Shown piece after piece: positions 17,468 to 25,541 of a stretch of DNA of 48,064 nt (its first letter is position 1; every line of letters begins with the position of its first letter). A model generated the notes under the pieces. The model was not told the DNA's origin. It made no database searches and saw only the letters and a program-made list of their open reading frames with translations. Source of the DNA: CAZWHE01 sp964633825 (GTDB taxonomy: Bacteria; Planctomycetota; B15-G4; CAYZWU01); assembly GCA_964633825.1 (NCBI GenBank), contig CAZWHE010000012.1:1-48064 (forward strand), given 5' to 3'. Both the position numbers and the translations under genes were made by a program.

Positions 17468-18271
17468 ATGAAATCGACTACGAACATCACTCTCGATAAC
17501 GTACGCGAAGTTTACGACGGCCCCGAGGGCGACCTCTGGGAGCTCATCATGGGCGAGCAGATCCATATCGGTGGATTCCAGTCCACCATGGACCTCGCCG
17601 AGAAGGCCGGAATCGGCGAAGGCTTAAAGGGCATCGACCTCTGCTGCTGCAACGGCGGCGGCATGCGCTTTCTCGCCCGCTTCCGGAACGTGGCCTCCAT
17701 GCAGGGCGTGGACGCCACGAAAACGGTCGTGGAGCGGGGACGCCGCCGCTGCGAGCAGGAGGGCTTCGGCGACAAAATCACGTTCACCCTCGCCGACGTT
17801 TGCGAAAGCGGGCTCCCCGACTCGAGCGCCGACTTCGTCTGGGGCGAGGACGCATGGTGCTACGTGATCGACAAGCCGAAGCTGATCGCCGAAGCGGCCC
17901 GCCTCGTCAAGCCGGGCGGCACGATCGCGTTCACCGACTGGATCGAAGGGCCGGCCGGGCTCTCCGAGGCGGAAGGGGAGCGCTTCCTCCAGTTCATGAA
18001 ATTCCCGAACGTGCAGGACCTGAAAGGTTACGGCGACCTGCTCGCCGAAAACGGCTGCGAAGTCGTCCTCGCCGAAGACACGGGCCGTTTCGGACCGCAC
18101 GTCGACCTCTATCTGAGCATGCTGAACATGCAGCTCACGTACGACGCCCTGAAGATCATCGGATTCGACACCGCCTTGATGGAAGCCATGGGCGGAGAGA
18201 TGGCCTTCATGCAGGGTCTCGCCCACTCGGGCAAGATCGCCCAGGGCCTCTTTGTAGCGAAAAAGAAATAA
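17468..18271 (+). CDS. SAM-dependent methyltransferase heading the double-cubane operon
   Basis: The 267-residue class I methyltransferase has a SAM-binding motif I that reads GIDLCCCNGGG (about residues 55-65), an unusual triple cysteine where most have GxGxG. Later motifs are normal: TLADVCESGLPDSSADFVWG and AARLVKPGGTIAFTDW. The N-terminal VYDGPEGDLWELIMGEQIHIGGF is like sarcosine/dimethylglycine-type and related small-molecule N-methyltransferases, so the acceptor is more likely a small metabolite than a nucleic acid. GGAGA lies nine bases before the ATG. The stop TAA (18269-18271) is one base from the next ATG (18273), so translation is coupled to what follows. Substrate unknown. Confidence 0.82.
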   Translation: MKSTTNITLDNVREVYDGPEGDLWELIMGEQIHIGGFQSTMDLAEKAGIGEGLKGIDLCCCNGGGMRFLARFRNVASMQGVDATKTVVERGRRRCEQEGFGDKITFTLADVCESGLPDSSADFVWGEDAWCYVIDKPKLIAEAARLVKPGGTIAFTDWIEGPAGLSEAEGERFLQFMKFPNVQDLKGYGDLLAENGCEVVLAEDTGRFGPHVDLYLSMLNMQLTYDALKIIGFDTALMEAMGGEMAFMQGLAHSGKIAQGLFVAKKK

Positions 18272-18272
18272 C

Positions 18273-18368
18273 ATGGGTAAATGCAGACCGGACAAGGACG
18301 TCGACATCGATCCCCGAGACCCGTGCTCGCCGCCGCAAGTGGTGCAGCCTCCGCAAAAGTCGGGCTGA
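18273..18368 (+). CDS. 31-codon ORF in frame with the next gene, ending in TGA (possible true start of the double-cubane protein)
   Basis: ATG at 18273, one base after the methyltransferase stop, opens a 31-residue frame with GKCRPDKDVDIDPRDPC and a proline-rich end, closed by TGA at 18366-18368. The same frame then stays open without another stop through SREEDGPKAWFDG into the ATG at 18426 of the double-cubane gene. Thus either this is the N-terminus of that protein interrupted by one TGA (sequence error, nonsense mutation, or selenocysteine readthrough), or a separate short peptide. Its tight coupling matches every other junction in the operon. No strong ribosome binding site precedes it. 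Confidence 0.45.
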   Translation: MGKCRPDKDVDIDPRDPCSPPQVVQPPQKSG

Positions 18369-18425
18369 AGCCCTCCCCGCTCTCCCTCCCGTGAGGAGGA
18401 CGGCCCGAAGGCATGGTTCGACGGC

Positions 18426-19574
18426 ATGATCGACAACTGCCTCGAATTCGCCCGCAAAGAGCGCGAGTCGGGGAAAAAGATCGTCGGCATTCTCTGCGAG
18501 TACACTCCCCGCGAGCTGATCATGGCAGCGGGGGGTGTACCGGTCTGCCTCTGCGGAGGGGAAGCGGCCACCATCCCTCCTGCGGAAGAACACCTGCCCT
18601 CCAACCTCTGTCCGCTCATCAAATCGACGTACGGCTACTTCGTTGAAAAATCGAATCCCTTTCTCGAAATGGCCGACCTCGTTGTGGCCGAAACCACGTG
18701 CGACGGCAAAAAGAAGATGTACGAGCTGATGGCCGAATCGATGCCGCTCTACGTGCTCGAGCTCCCCCAGAAGGAGGACGACGAGGACGCTCTGAAGCAC
18801 TGGCTCGCCGAGATGGGGAAGCTGAAACAGGAGCTCGAGTCCCGCTTCGGCGTGGAGATCACGGACGAGAAGATCAGAAGCGCCGTTGTGGTCATGAACC
18901 GGGAGAGGGCGCTCCGCCGCGAGCTCGCCGAACTCATGAAAGAGAACCCACCCCCTTTGACGGGGCGCGAGCTTCTCGATCTGAAAAGCATTATCTCGGG
19001 GATTCCGGCTGATTTCGAACAGTACGAAAAGGCGATCGAGCTTTTCAAAAACCGTAAAACCGACCCCGCGCATTCTTCGCGCGTGCGCGTTCTCCTGACC
19101 GGCGTCCCCCTGGCTCACGGTGCGGAGCGCGTCATGGACATCATCGAGAGCAGCGGCGGCATCGTGGTCTGCCAGGAGAACTGCACCGGCCTGAAGCCCA
19201 TCATCGAGGACGTGGATATCGCCGCCGCGGAAGAGGGCGATCCTCTCCGCGCCCTGGCGGAAAAATACTTCCGCCTTCCCTGCTCCGTCATGACCCGCAA
19301 TGAGAAACGGCTCGATCTCCTGAAACGGCTCGCGGCCGGCTACCGGCCCGAATGCGTCATCGAGCTCGTCTGGCAGGCCTGCCTGACATACGATGTGGAA
19401 TCTTATCGCATCAAGAGACTGGCCGAGGAAGAGCTCGCCGTTCCCTACCTGCGCATCGAGACGGATTATTCCCCCTCCGATTCGGCCCGGATCGCCGTCC
19501 GTGTCGAAGCCCTCTTCGAAACGATCCGGAGCAACGGTCCGAGATTCGGCTCGAGCTCTGGAAATGGAAAATGA
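18426..19574 (+). CDS. Double-cubane-cluster protein of the 2-hydroxyacyl-CoA dehydratase family (YjiM-like)
   Basis: The 382-residue protein closely follows E. coli YjiM: GILCEYTPRELIMAAG (Cys24), LPSNLCPLIKSTYGY (Cys62), ADLVVAETTCDGKKKMYEL (Cys92), CQENCTG (Cys250, Cys253), VWQACLTYDVES (Cys319) and a C-terminal IETDYSPSDS. YjiM-type homodimers carry an unusual double-cubane [8Fe-9S] cluster and, with an ATPase, reduce difficult substrates at very low potential; the natural substrate of the type is unknown. The ATG at 18426 has no well-placed ribosome binding site (GGAGG is 26 bases upstream) and the frame is open back to the TGA at 18366, so the real start may be 18273. It overlaps the next gene as ATGA. 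Confidence 0.87.
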   Translation: MIDNCLEFARKERESGKKIVGILCEYTPRELIMAAGGVPVCLCGGEAATIPPAEEHLPSNLCPLIKSTYGYFVEKSNPFLEMADLVVAETTCDGKKKMYELMAESMPLYVLELPQKEDDEDALKHWLAEMGKLKQELESRFGVEITDEKIRSAVVVMNRERALRRELAELMKENPPPLTGRELLDLKSIISGIPADFEQYEKAIELFKNRKTDPAHSSRVRVLLTGVPLAHGAERVMDIIESSGGIVVCQENCTGLKPIIEDVDIAAAEEGDPLRALAEKYFRLPCSVMTRNEKRLDLLKRLAAGYRPECVIELVWQACLTYDVESYRIKRLAEEELAVPYLRIETDYSPSDSARIAVRVEALFETIRSNGPRFGSSSGNGK

Positions 19575-20584
19575 AGACCGTCACTTACAGCTGCCCCTTC
19601 GTCCCGGCCGAGTGGATCGCCGCTCACGGACTCCGGCCGAAAAGGATCATTCCTTCGTCTGGAAGCAGCAAGATTTTCTACGGTTCCATAGAAGGTGTCT
19701 GCCCTTACGCTAGAGCGTTCGCCTCCGAAGCCGGAGGCTTCGCAGAAACCGCCGACTTCGCCCCAACCGTAATGACAACGGTCTGCGACCAGATGCGCCG
19801 CATGGGCGAGCTGGTCGATGCGGACAACGGACGAAACTCCTTCCTCATGAACGTTCCATCCACCTGGCAGACCGTGTCGTCGCACCAGCTCTACAGAGAT
19901 GAGATCATGCGTCTCGGCCGGTTCCTCGTCGGCTTGGGCGGTGAATCCCCCTCAAAGGAGATGCTGGCCCATACGATGCGGCAATACGATGCCGCACGCT
20001 TCAGACTCCGGGAAGTGCGCGCCCGGCTGGGAGGCCGGAGTTATTCCGAAGCCATCGCGCGTTTCCACCGGTCCTTCCCGCACGACCGCTCCGCCGGAAA
20101 CCCACGCGCTGTGCAGAACGGAATCCCCTCCCCGCGGCCCGACGGGATTCCCATCGCTTTTGTCGGAGGCCCGCTCCTCGCCGAGCAGTTCGGCCTCTTC
20201 GATCTCATCGAAGCGAGCGGAGGCAGCGTGGTTCTCGACGCAACCGGAACGGGCGAGCGCACGCTCCCCTCCCCCTTCGATCTCCGCGAGATCGGAAACG
20301 ATCCCTTCGCCGTCCTGGCGGACGCTTACTTCGGAGGAATTCCCGACGCTTTCAGGAGACCGAACAGCCTCCTCTACTCCTGGCTCAAGGAAAAACTCGT
20401 CGAGCGCGGCGCCGGCGGGCTGATCTTCATCAGACAGACATGGTGCGACACATGGCACGCCGAAGCGGTCCGCATGAAAGAGTGGAGCCCTCTTCCCTTC
20501 CTCCTCATCGATGCGTGCGAGGATCTGACAGCCGCCGGCCGCACCGCCCAGCGGGTCCAGGCTTTCCTGGAGATGCTGAGATGA
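19571..20584 (+). CDS. 2-hydroxyacyl-CoA dehydratase/benzoyl-CoA reductase family subunit, short paralogue
   Basis: The 337-residue protein has the family pattern of a cysteine near the start (VTYSCPFVPAEWI, Cys8), EGVCPYARAF (Cys44) and TVMTTVCDQMRRM (Cys72), then a second half with a Rossmann-like IAFVGGPLLAEQFGLFDLIEASGGSVV region and FIRQTWCDTWHAE. These positions match the iron-sulfur ligands of HgdB/BcrC-type subunits. It is about 40 residues shorter than HgdB and clearly a different protein from the YjiM-like neighbour, so it is not a simple duplication. With the gene after it, it probably forms a heterodimer. ATGA overlaps couple it to both neighbours. Substrate unknown. Confidence 0.82.
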   Translation: MKTVTYSCPFVPAEWIAAHGLRPKRIIPSSGSSKIFYGSIEGVCPYARAFASEAGGFAETADFAPTVMTTVCDQMRRMGELVDADNGRNSFLMNVPSTWQTVSSHQLYRDEIMRLGRFLVGLGGESPSKEMLAHTMRQYDAARFRLREVRARLGGRSYSEAIARFHRSFPHDRSAGNPRAVQNGIPSPRPDGIPIAFVGGPLLAEQFGLFDLIEASGGSVVLDATGTGERTLPSPFDLREIGNDPFAVLADAYFGGIPDAFRRPNSLLYSWLKEKLVERGAGGLIFIRQTWCDTWHAEAVRMKEWSPLPFLLIDACEDLTAAGRTAQRVQAFLEMLR

Positions 20585-21957
20585 CGGCGAGAAAAATCAC
20601 CCTCGAGGAATGGGACGCGCGCTACGACGAGCTCAAGGCCGCCGGCATGAAGGAGCCGTGGTACGGGGGACCGCTCCGCCGCCACATCGATGACGGCGAC
20701 CTCCGCATCCTTTCCCTCATGTACGACGACTCGGCCGCCGCGCTCCGGCTCTGGAACCTTCTCCTCACCGAAGAGGAACGCCTCGTCCGGGCCCGGACCG
20801 CCGGGAAAAAGCTTGTGGGAACGATGAAGGACCTGGGAACCGTTCCCGTCATGGCCTATTCCTTCCCGGAGCTGGTTGCCTTCTACCCGGACGGCGCCTG
20901 GTGGATTCCGTGCGTGATGGAGCTGAGCGCGGGCCTGCTCGGCATCGCCGACTCTCTCGGGATCGACGAATCCTTCTGTCCCGTGCGCGCCATGCTCGGC
21001 GCCTTCCTGACGGAAGCTCATTTCCCCCTTCCCGACCTGATCACGTGCAGCGTGGGCGCCACGTGCGACGACTTCTCGGCCATCGCCCAGCGCCTCAACG
21101 GCCTCGGCCACCCCATCCTCTGGTGGGAGATCCCGGCGCGGCGCAGCCCCGAAGAGGGCGAAGAATCGATCGCTCTGCCCGGAGGCGGGGCAGCCCCGGC
21201 GGAGCAGGTCTCTTTCGTCGAATCAGAGCTGGACCGGCTCAAGAAATCGCTCGAAGAGCTCGCCGGCCGGAAGCTGACCGACGAAGCGCTCTCCGCCGGG
21301 ATCAAGGAGGCCAACAGGGTCCGCCGCGTCCTGTCCGAGCTGCGGCGGCTCTCGTACGGCAGCGATCCCTGTCCCCTCCCCGCCCTCGAAATGCTCGTAG
21401 CCGAGATGCTGGCCATCCATTTCTGTTCCGACCGGGGCGAGTCGATCCTTGTCCTCGAAGAGCTGCTCCGGGAGGTGAGAGAGAGGACGGCCGCCGGAAG
21501 TGGCGTTCTCGAGAAGGGCGCGGCGCGCGTTTTCTGGGTCAATCCGGTGGCCGACCTGCGCGCCATGAACCTGCTCGAGGAATGCGGCGGCCGGGTGTGC
21601 GGCACGGAATACCTCTTCTGTCACGCCATGGACGAGATCCCGGAAGAGATTCCGCCCATGGAAGCGCTGGCGCGCACGGCTCTCGCGGACCCCATGGTGG
21701 GCTCCGCAGCGGACCGGGCGGCGCGGATCTGTTCGGACATCACCGCATTCGGAGCCGAGGCCCTCCTCATTTCGCGCATCCCGGGCGCCAGCCACTGCGC
21801 GACCGAGGGCGAGGTGATCGGAGAAGCCGTCCGATCGAAGCTCGGAGTTCCGGTCCTCGAGATCGAAGTCCCCCCTCTGATCGACGCGATGATGCCCACA
21901 CTGAGAACGCGCATCGAAGCGCTCGTGGAAACCATAATGGAACGGAGAAAAAAATGA
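20581..21957 (+). CDS. 2-hydroxyacyl-CoA dehydratase/benzoyl-CoA reductase family subunit, long paralogue
   Basis: The 458-residue protein is the size of HgdA/BcrB-type subunits. It has an N-terminal helical part, then PVMAYSFPELVAFYPDGAWW, SFCPVRAMLGAF (Cys133) and LITCSVGATCDDFSA (Cys156, Cys162), the counterparts of the CP and T-C-D motifs in the two preceding proteins. The second half has RVFWVNPVADLRAMNLLEECGG and a C-terminal helix. Similarity to named subunits is moderate. I infer a partner of the 337-residue protein, the two resembling the two unequal subunits of classical dehydratases. It overlaps both neighbours by ATGA. Confidence 0.8.
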   Translation: MTARKITLEEWDARYDELKAAGMKEPWYGGPLRRHIDDGDLRILSLMYDDSAAALRLWNLLLTEEERLVRARTAGKKLVGTMKDLGTVPVMAYSFPELVAFYPDGAWWIPCVMELSAGLLGIADSLGIDESFCPVRAMLGAFLTEAHFPLPDLITCSVGATCDDFSAIAQRLNGLGHPILWWEIPARRSPEEGEESIALPGGGAAPAEQVSFVESELDRLKKSLEELAGRKLTDEALSAGIKEANRVRRVLSELRRLSYGSDPCPLPALEMLVAEMLAIHFCSDRGESILVLEELLREVRERTAAGSGVLEKGAARVFWVNPVADLRAMNLLEECGGRVCGTEYLFCHAMDEIPEEIPPMEALARTALADPMVGSAADRAARICSDITAFGAEALLISRIPGASHCATEGEVIGEAVRSKLGVPVLEIEVPPLIDAMMPTLRTRIEALVETIMERRKK

Positions 21958-22733
21958 TTCTGGCAGGAGTCGACGCGGGATCGAGGGCGATCAAAGTCGT
22001 GCTCGTCGACACGGACACCAACAAAATCACGTCATCGGGAAGCGTGGATCAGGGCATCGAGCAGGAAAGACTGGCCCAGGAGCTTCTCGACAGGCTTCTC
22101 AAGGAAAGCAAGCTGGCCCTAAAGGATATCGACCGCATCGTGGCAACGGGGTACGGCAGGAACAATACCAAGTTCGCCGACACGGCCATCACCGAAATCA
22201 CGTGCCACGCCCGCGGGGTGCGCCATCTCATTCCCGACGCCCGCACCATCATCGAGATCGGCGGCCAGGACAGCAAGGTGGTCCGCCTGAGCGAGGGGGG
22301 AGCGGTGCAGGACTTCAACATGAACGACCGGTGCGCCGCCGGGACGGGGCGTTTTCTCGAGGTCGTGGCCGATCGTTTGGGAGTGGACCTCGGCAAGCTC
22401 GGCGAGATGGCGGGCAAAAGCAAGAACGCCGCCGCAATCAGCAGCATGTGCGTTGTTTTCGCAGAAACCGAAATTATCGGCCTCCTGGCGGCCGGAAAGC
22501 TCCCGGAAGACATCTCGGCCGGCGTCCAAGCTTCGATCGCGACGCGCGTCGCTTCCATGGCGGGCCGATCGATCGTGCCCCCTCTCGTTCTCACCGGCGG
22601 TGTGGCCCTCGTTCCGGGCATGGCGGCGTCGTTCGAAAAGATCCTCGGAAAGCCCCTCGTCATCCCGGAAAAACCGATGATGACGGGCGCCCTGGGCGCG
22701 GCTTTGCTTGGAAGGGGACACAATACGGGATGA
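21954..22733 (+). CDS. ATP-dependent activator (activase) of the dehydratase/reductase, HgdC/BcrD-like
   Basis: The 259-residue protein is almost exactly the length of HgdC (2-hydroxyglutaryl-CoA dehydratase activator). It has the acetate kinase/actin-fold phosphate loop VDAGSRAIKVVLVD, GGQDSKVVRL, and the cluster cysteines in NDRCAAGTGRFLE and ISSMCVVFAETE, which fall at residues 127 and 166 as in Acidaminococcus HgdC. The homodimer holds one [4Fe-4S] cluster between subunits and, on ATP hydrolysis, fires single low-potential electrons into its partner. It is the last gene of the operon and the only activase in the window, so it should serve all three upstream cluster proteins. It ends 21 bases before the convergent transporter gene. 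Confidence 0.94.
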   Translation: MILAGVDAGSRAIKVVLVDTDTNKITSSGSVDQGIEQERLAQELLDRLLKESKLALKDIDRIVATGYGRNNTKFADTAITEITCHARGVRHLIPDARTIIEIGGQDSKVVRLSEGGAVQDFNMNDRCAAGTGRFLEVVADRLGVDLGKLGEMAGKSKNAAAISSMCVVFAETEIIGLLAAGKLPEDISAGVQASIATRVASMAGRSIVPPLVLTGGVALVPGMAASFEKILGKPLVIPEKPMMTGALGAALLGRGHNTG

Positions 22734-22754
22734 GAAAAAACCCCCTCCGGGCCG

Positions 22755-24716
22755 TTACGCATTGTGTCTCCTTCTCAGCGCCTTGTGCATCATCAGGAGG
22801 GTGACGATTGCGAGAGCCGCGATCGAGATGACGGTTTTGGGCCAGTCGTCACCGCCGATCTCGGCGAAGTTCTTCCAAACGGGAAGATCCATGTCGGCCA
22901 CAAGAAAGATGGCGATCACGATCATCATGATCGCCTCGCCGGCGACAAGGCCCGATGCAAAGAGAAGGCCGCGGTGGATCACGCTCTTCTTCTCCTCCTC
23001 CGAATCCCCCCGCCTCGAGCTGCGCCTCTCCACGAGCCAGTAGGCTATTCCGCCGATGATGATCGGAAAGGTCACGGTCAGCGGGAGATACATGCCCACG
23101 GCGAGCGGCATGGCGTGGAGGCGGAATTTGGTGCGGCGCGGCTGGAGAAAGATCAGGTCGATAAAAATCGCTGCAGCGCCCACTACGGCCCCGTACTGCA
23201 CCAGGTCCCACGGGATCGCCTTTCCCTCGCCGAAGAGCCCGCCCACAAGCTTCTCGAACATGGCCGCCTGCGGCGCGGGGAGCGGGTCCGTTCCGGCGCG
23301 GGCGGCTTCGCCGATTCCGTACGCGTTGTGGAGAAGCATCATCGTCGGGGCGATGATGAAAGCCGGAATCATCGTGCCCAGGACCTCGCCCATCTGCAGG
23401 CGCTTCGGAGTGGCGCCCACGATGTGGCCGATCTTGAGGTCCTGGCAGATGTCGCCCGACGTGCAGGCGGCGCAGCAGACGACGCCGGCCACGCCGAGGG
23501 TGGCCAGCATCCCCTCCTTGCCCGTGTAACCAAGAACGAGAAGGAGGCCGGCCGTGATCAGCACGGTGCAGATCGTCATCCCCGACACGGGGCTGTTCGA
23601 CGAGCCCACGAGCCCGACGATATAGCTGGCCACGGCGACGAAGAAGAAAGCCATGACGAACATGACGCCCGTGATGAGGGCCGTCGTCGTTCCGCTGCCG
23701 GTCATGAGATAGTAGACAACGGCGCTCAGGACGAGGCTGCCCATCATGAGAGTGAAGAGGGCTTTCCCCGTGATCCCCTGCTCGGTCCTCGGGGCGAACT
23801 CCATGTCGTCGTCCCCGCGGATGCCGCGGATCGCCGTGGAAATGCCGGCGCCGATGCTGCCCGCCACCTTGATGATCGTGAAAAGACCGGCCACGACCAT
23901 GGCGCCGATGCCGAAGAACCGGATCTTCGTGTCCCAAATGTCCTCGATGCCTTCGAGAACCGTCATCGTTCCGAAATCGACCTCCCAGGCGAGCGCCGGT
24001 ATGGCGGCGGCATAGGAGATGACCCCTCCCAGAAAGACGAGGAGCGAGATCTCCCATCCCACGATGAAGCCGACGGCCATCAGCATGGGGGAGACATCGC
24101 TTCCCACGTAGAAGGAGGTCTTGCCCCACTCCCAGGCTTTTTCCACCTTGCCGGAAAAGAGACCGAACACATCGGCCAGCACCTTGAAGAGCGCGCCGAC
24201 CCCGAGGGCCGAAAAGATTCCGAGCATCTCGCTTCCGCCCCTGTCGCCCGCCTTCAGCACCTCGGCGCAGGCGACCCCTTCGGGATAGCGCAGCTCCTTC
24301 TGCTCGACGATCATGGCCCTCCGGAGCGGGATCATCATCACCACGCCCATCACGCCCCCCGACATGGCGATCAGGGTTGTCTCGAGATAGTTGAAATTCT
24401 CCCAGATGCCGGCGAGAACGAGGGCCGGTACGGTGAAGATGATGCCGGCGGCCAGGCTCTCGCCCGAAGAAGCGATGGTGTGGACCACGTTGTTCTCGAG
24501 AACGGTCCCCCGCCTGAGGAGCCCCCGCAGAATCCCCATCGATATGACCGACGCCGGAATGGCGGCGCTCACCGTCATGCCCGCCTTGAGGCCCACGCAG
24601 ATGTTGGCCGCACACATGATGAGGCTGAGAAAAAGGCCGAGAACCACTGCCTGCATGGTGAACTCGGGAAGGCTTTTTTCAGCCGGCACATAGGGGATGA
24701 AGTTGTTTTCGTCCAT
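22755..24716 (-). CDS. OPT family oligopeptide transporter
   Basis: The 653-residue integral membrane protein has about 14-16 hydrophobic helices and the OPT-family start (EFTMQAVVLGLFLSLIMCAANICVGLKAGM), followed by LRYPEGVACAEVLKAG, the family motif LRYP-EG-A-A-VL, and VVCCAACTSGDICQDLKIGH. Members import oligopeptides, or metal-chelate complexes in the YSL branch, driven by protons. The prokaryotic branch is little studied, so the cargo here is uncertain; peptides fit the amino-acid metabolism around it. It is the last of a minus-strand run starting at 29566, 58 bases after the PhoU-like gene. Confidence 0.9.
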   Translation of the reverse strand: MDENNFIPYVPAEKSLPEFTMQAVVLGLFLSLIMCAANICVGLKAGMTVSAAIPASVISMGILRGLLRRGTVLENNVVHTIASSGESLAAGIIFTVPALVLAGIWENFNYLETTLIAMSGGVMGVVMMIPLRRAMIVEQKELRYPEGVACAEVLKAGDRGGSEMLGIFSALGVGALFKVLADVFGLFSGKVEKAWEWGKTSFYVGSDVSPMLMAVGFIVGWEISLLVFLGGVISYAAAIPALAWEVDFGTMTVLEGIEDIWDTKIRFFGIGAMVVAGLFTIIKVAGSIGAGISTAIRGIRGDDDMEFAPRTEQGITGKALFTLMMGSLVLSAVVYYLMTGSGTTTALITGVMFVMAFFFVAVASYIVGLVGSSNSPVSGMTICTVLITAGLLLVLGYTGKEGMLATLGVAGVVCCAACTSGDICQDLKIGHIVGATPKRLQMGEVLGTMIPAFIIAPTMMLLHNAYGIGEAARAGTDPLPAPQAAMFEKLVGGLFGEGKAIPWDLVQYGAVVGAAAIFIDLIFLQPRRTKFRLHAMPLAVGMYLPLTVTFPIIIGGIAYWLVERRSSRRGDSEEEKKSVIHRGLLFASGLVAGEAIMMIVIAIFLVADMDLPVWKNFAEIGGDDWPKTVISIAALAIVTLLMMHKALRRRHNA

Positions 24717-24774
24717 CTCTTCTCCGGGATTTGGGAGGGCGCCATATTTTGCCCGGATGGTTCGTCCGGGCGAA

Positions 24775-25494
24775 TCAGTTGTCTTCCAGGATTCCGTTCA
24801 GGTTGTTGTCCGACGGTTTGAAATCGAGCCTGTGGATCGGCACGAGCACGCTCGAGTTGATGTTCTCGAGGTGGGAGGCCATCCTCCTCAGAAAGCGGGC
24901 GCGGAGCGCGCAGACAACGGCCTGTCCCGCCGTCATCCCGTATTTCTCGCCGTTGATCGTCTTCTCGATGATCCCGTCGCACTGGGCCTTGGCCTGCCCG
25001 TGGAGTTTGAGAACCTCGCGCGCCTTCTCCTCGCTCTGGGTGCTGAAAGCCTCCTTGGATCCGTCGAACATCTTGCTGATGATATCGCGGACCATGTCCA
25101 TGCCGCAGACAATGTCCTCGTGGCATTCTATGTGCGACGGAAACTCGGGGTTCCGGACCATTTCGAAGATGTTCTTGCAGTAATCACCGAGACGCTCGGC
25201 GTCCTTCACAACGCTCATGAGAATGAGGCATTCCGAGATTCCGGGCTCGGGATTCAGCACGAAATGGTTGACGATCTTTTCCCTGATGTCCTGCTCGGCC
25301 TTGTTGATCTTTCTGTCGGTGGCGTAAAACTCGTTGACCTTTTCCCTCCACCCGGCCTTGTCGTGAAGAACATCTTCGAGATACTCGAACATCGACTTGG
25401 CGTTATCCATCATCTGGATGAACGTCTCCTCCATGAACCCGATGGAGTTGTGTTTCTGAAACCAGGCTTTGATCAGCTTGACGAATATTTCCAT
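24775..25494 (-). CDS. PhoU-like helical protein
   Basis: The 239-residue, mostly helical and charged protein has the PhoU-type pattern of amphipathic helices (ILMSVVKDAERLGDYCKNIFEMV is the usual ExxxDxxxN-like metal-binding helix). No signal peptide or TM helix is seen. PhoU-like domains bind metal clusters and damp phosphate transport. It follows, by 47 bases, the Na+/phosphate cotransporter gene, and in many genomes the two are fused in one protein; here they are separate. It probably regulates that cotransporter. Confidence 0.78.
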   Translation of the reverse strand: MEIFVKLIKAWFQKHNSIGFMEETFIQMMDNAKSMFEYLEDVLHDKAGWREKVNEFYATDRKINKAEQDIREKIVNHFVLNPEPGISECLILMSVVKDAERLGDYCKNIFEMVRNPEFPSHIECHEDIVCGMDMVRDIISKMFDGSKEAFSTQSEEKAREVLKLHGQAKAQCDGIIEKTINGEKYGMTAGQAVVCALRARFLRRMASHLENINSSVLVPIHRLDFKPSDNNLNGILEDN

Positions 25495-25541
25495 CCTTCA
25501 TCACCTCAATAGAGGAAAGCTCAATATCACAAACGGAATCC

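Noticed and set aside
18413..18646. ATG at 18413 with a good AAGG upstream as alternative start
   Set aside because: It is in another frame than the double-cubane protein and gives only a 77-codon frame without similarity.
20901..22733. 610-codon frame spanning the long paralogue and the activase
   Set aside because: It is an out-of-frame run over the first half; the activase starts at 21954 by an ATGA overlap and has the exact length of HgdC.
22764..24821. 685-codon plus-strand frame opposite the OPT transporter
   Set aside because: Composition is His/Asp/Arg-rich as expected of the antisense of a membrane protein; the minus strand shows the clear OPT motifs.
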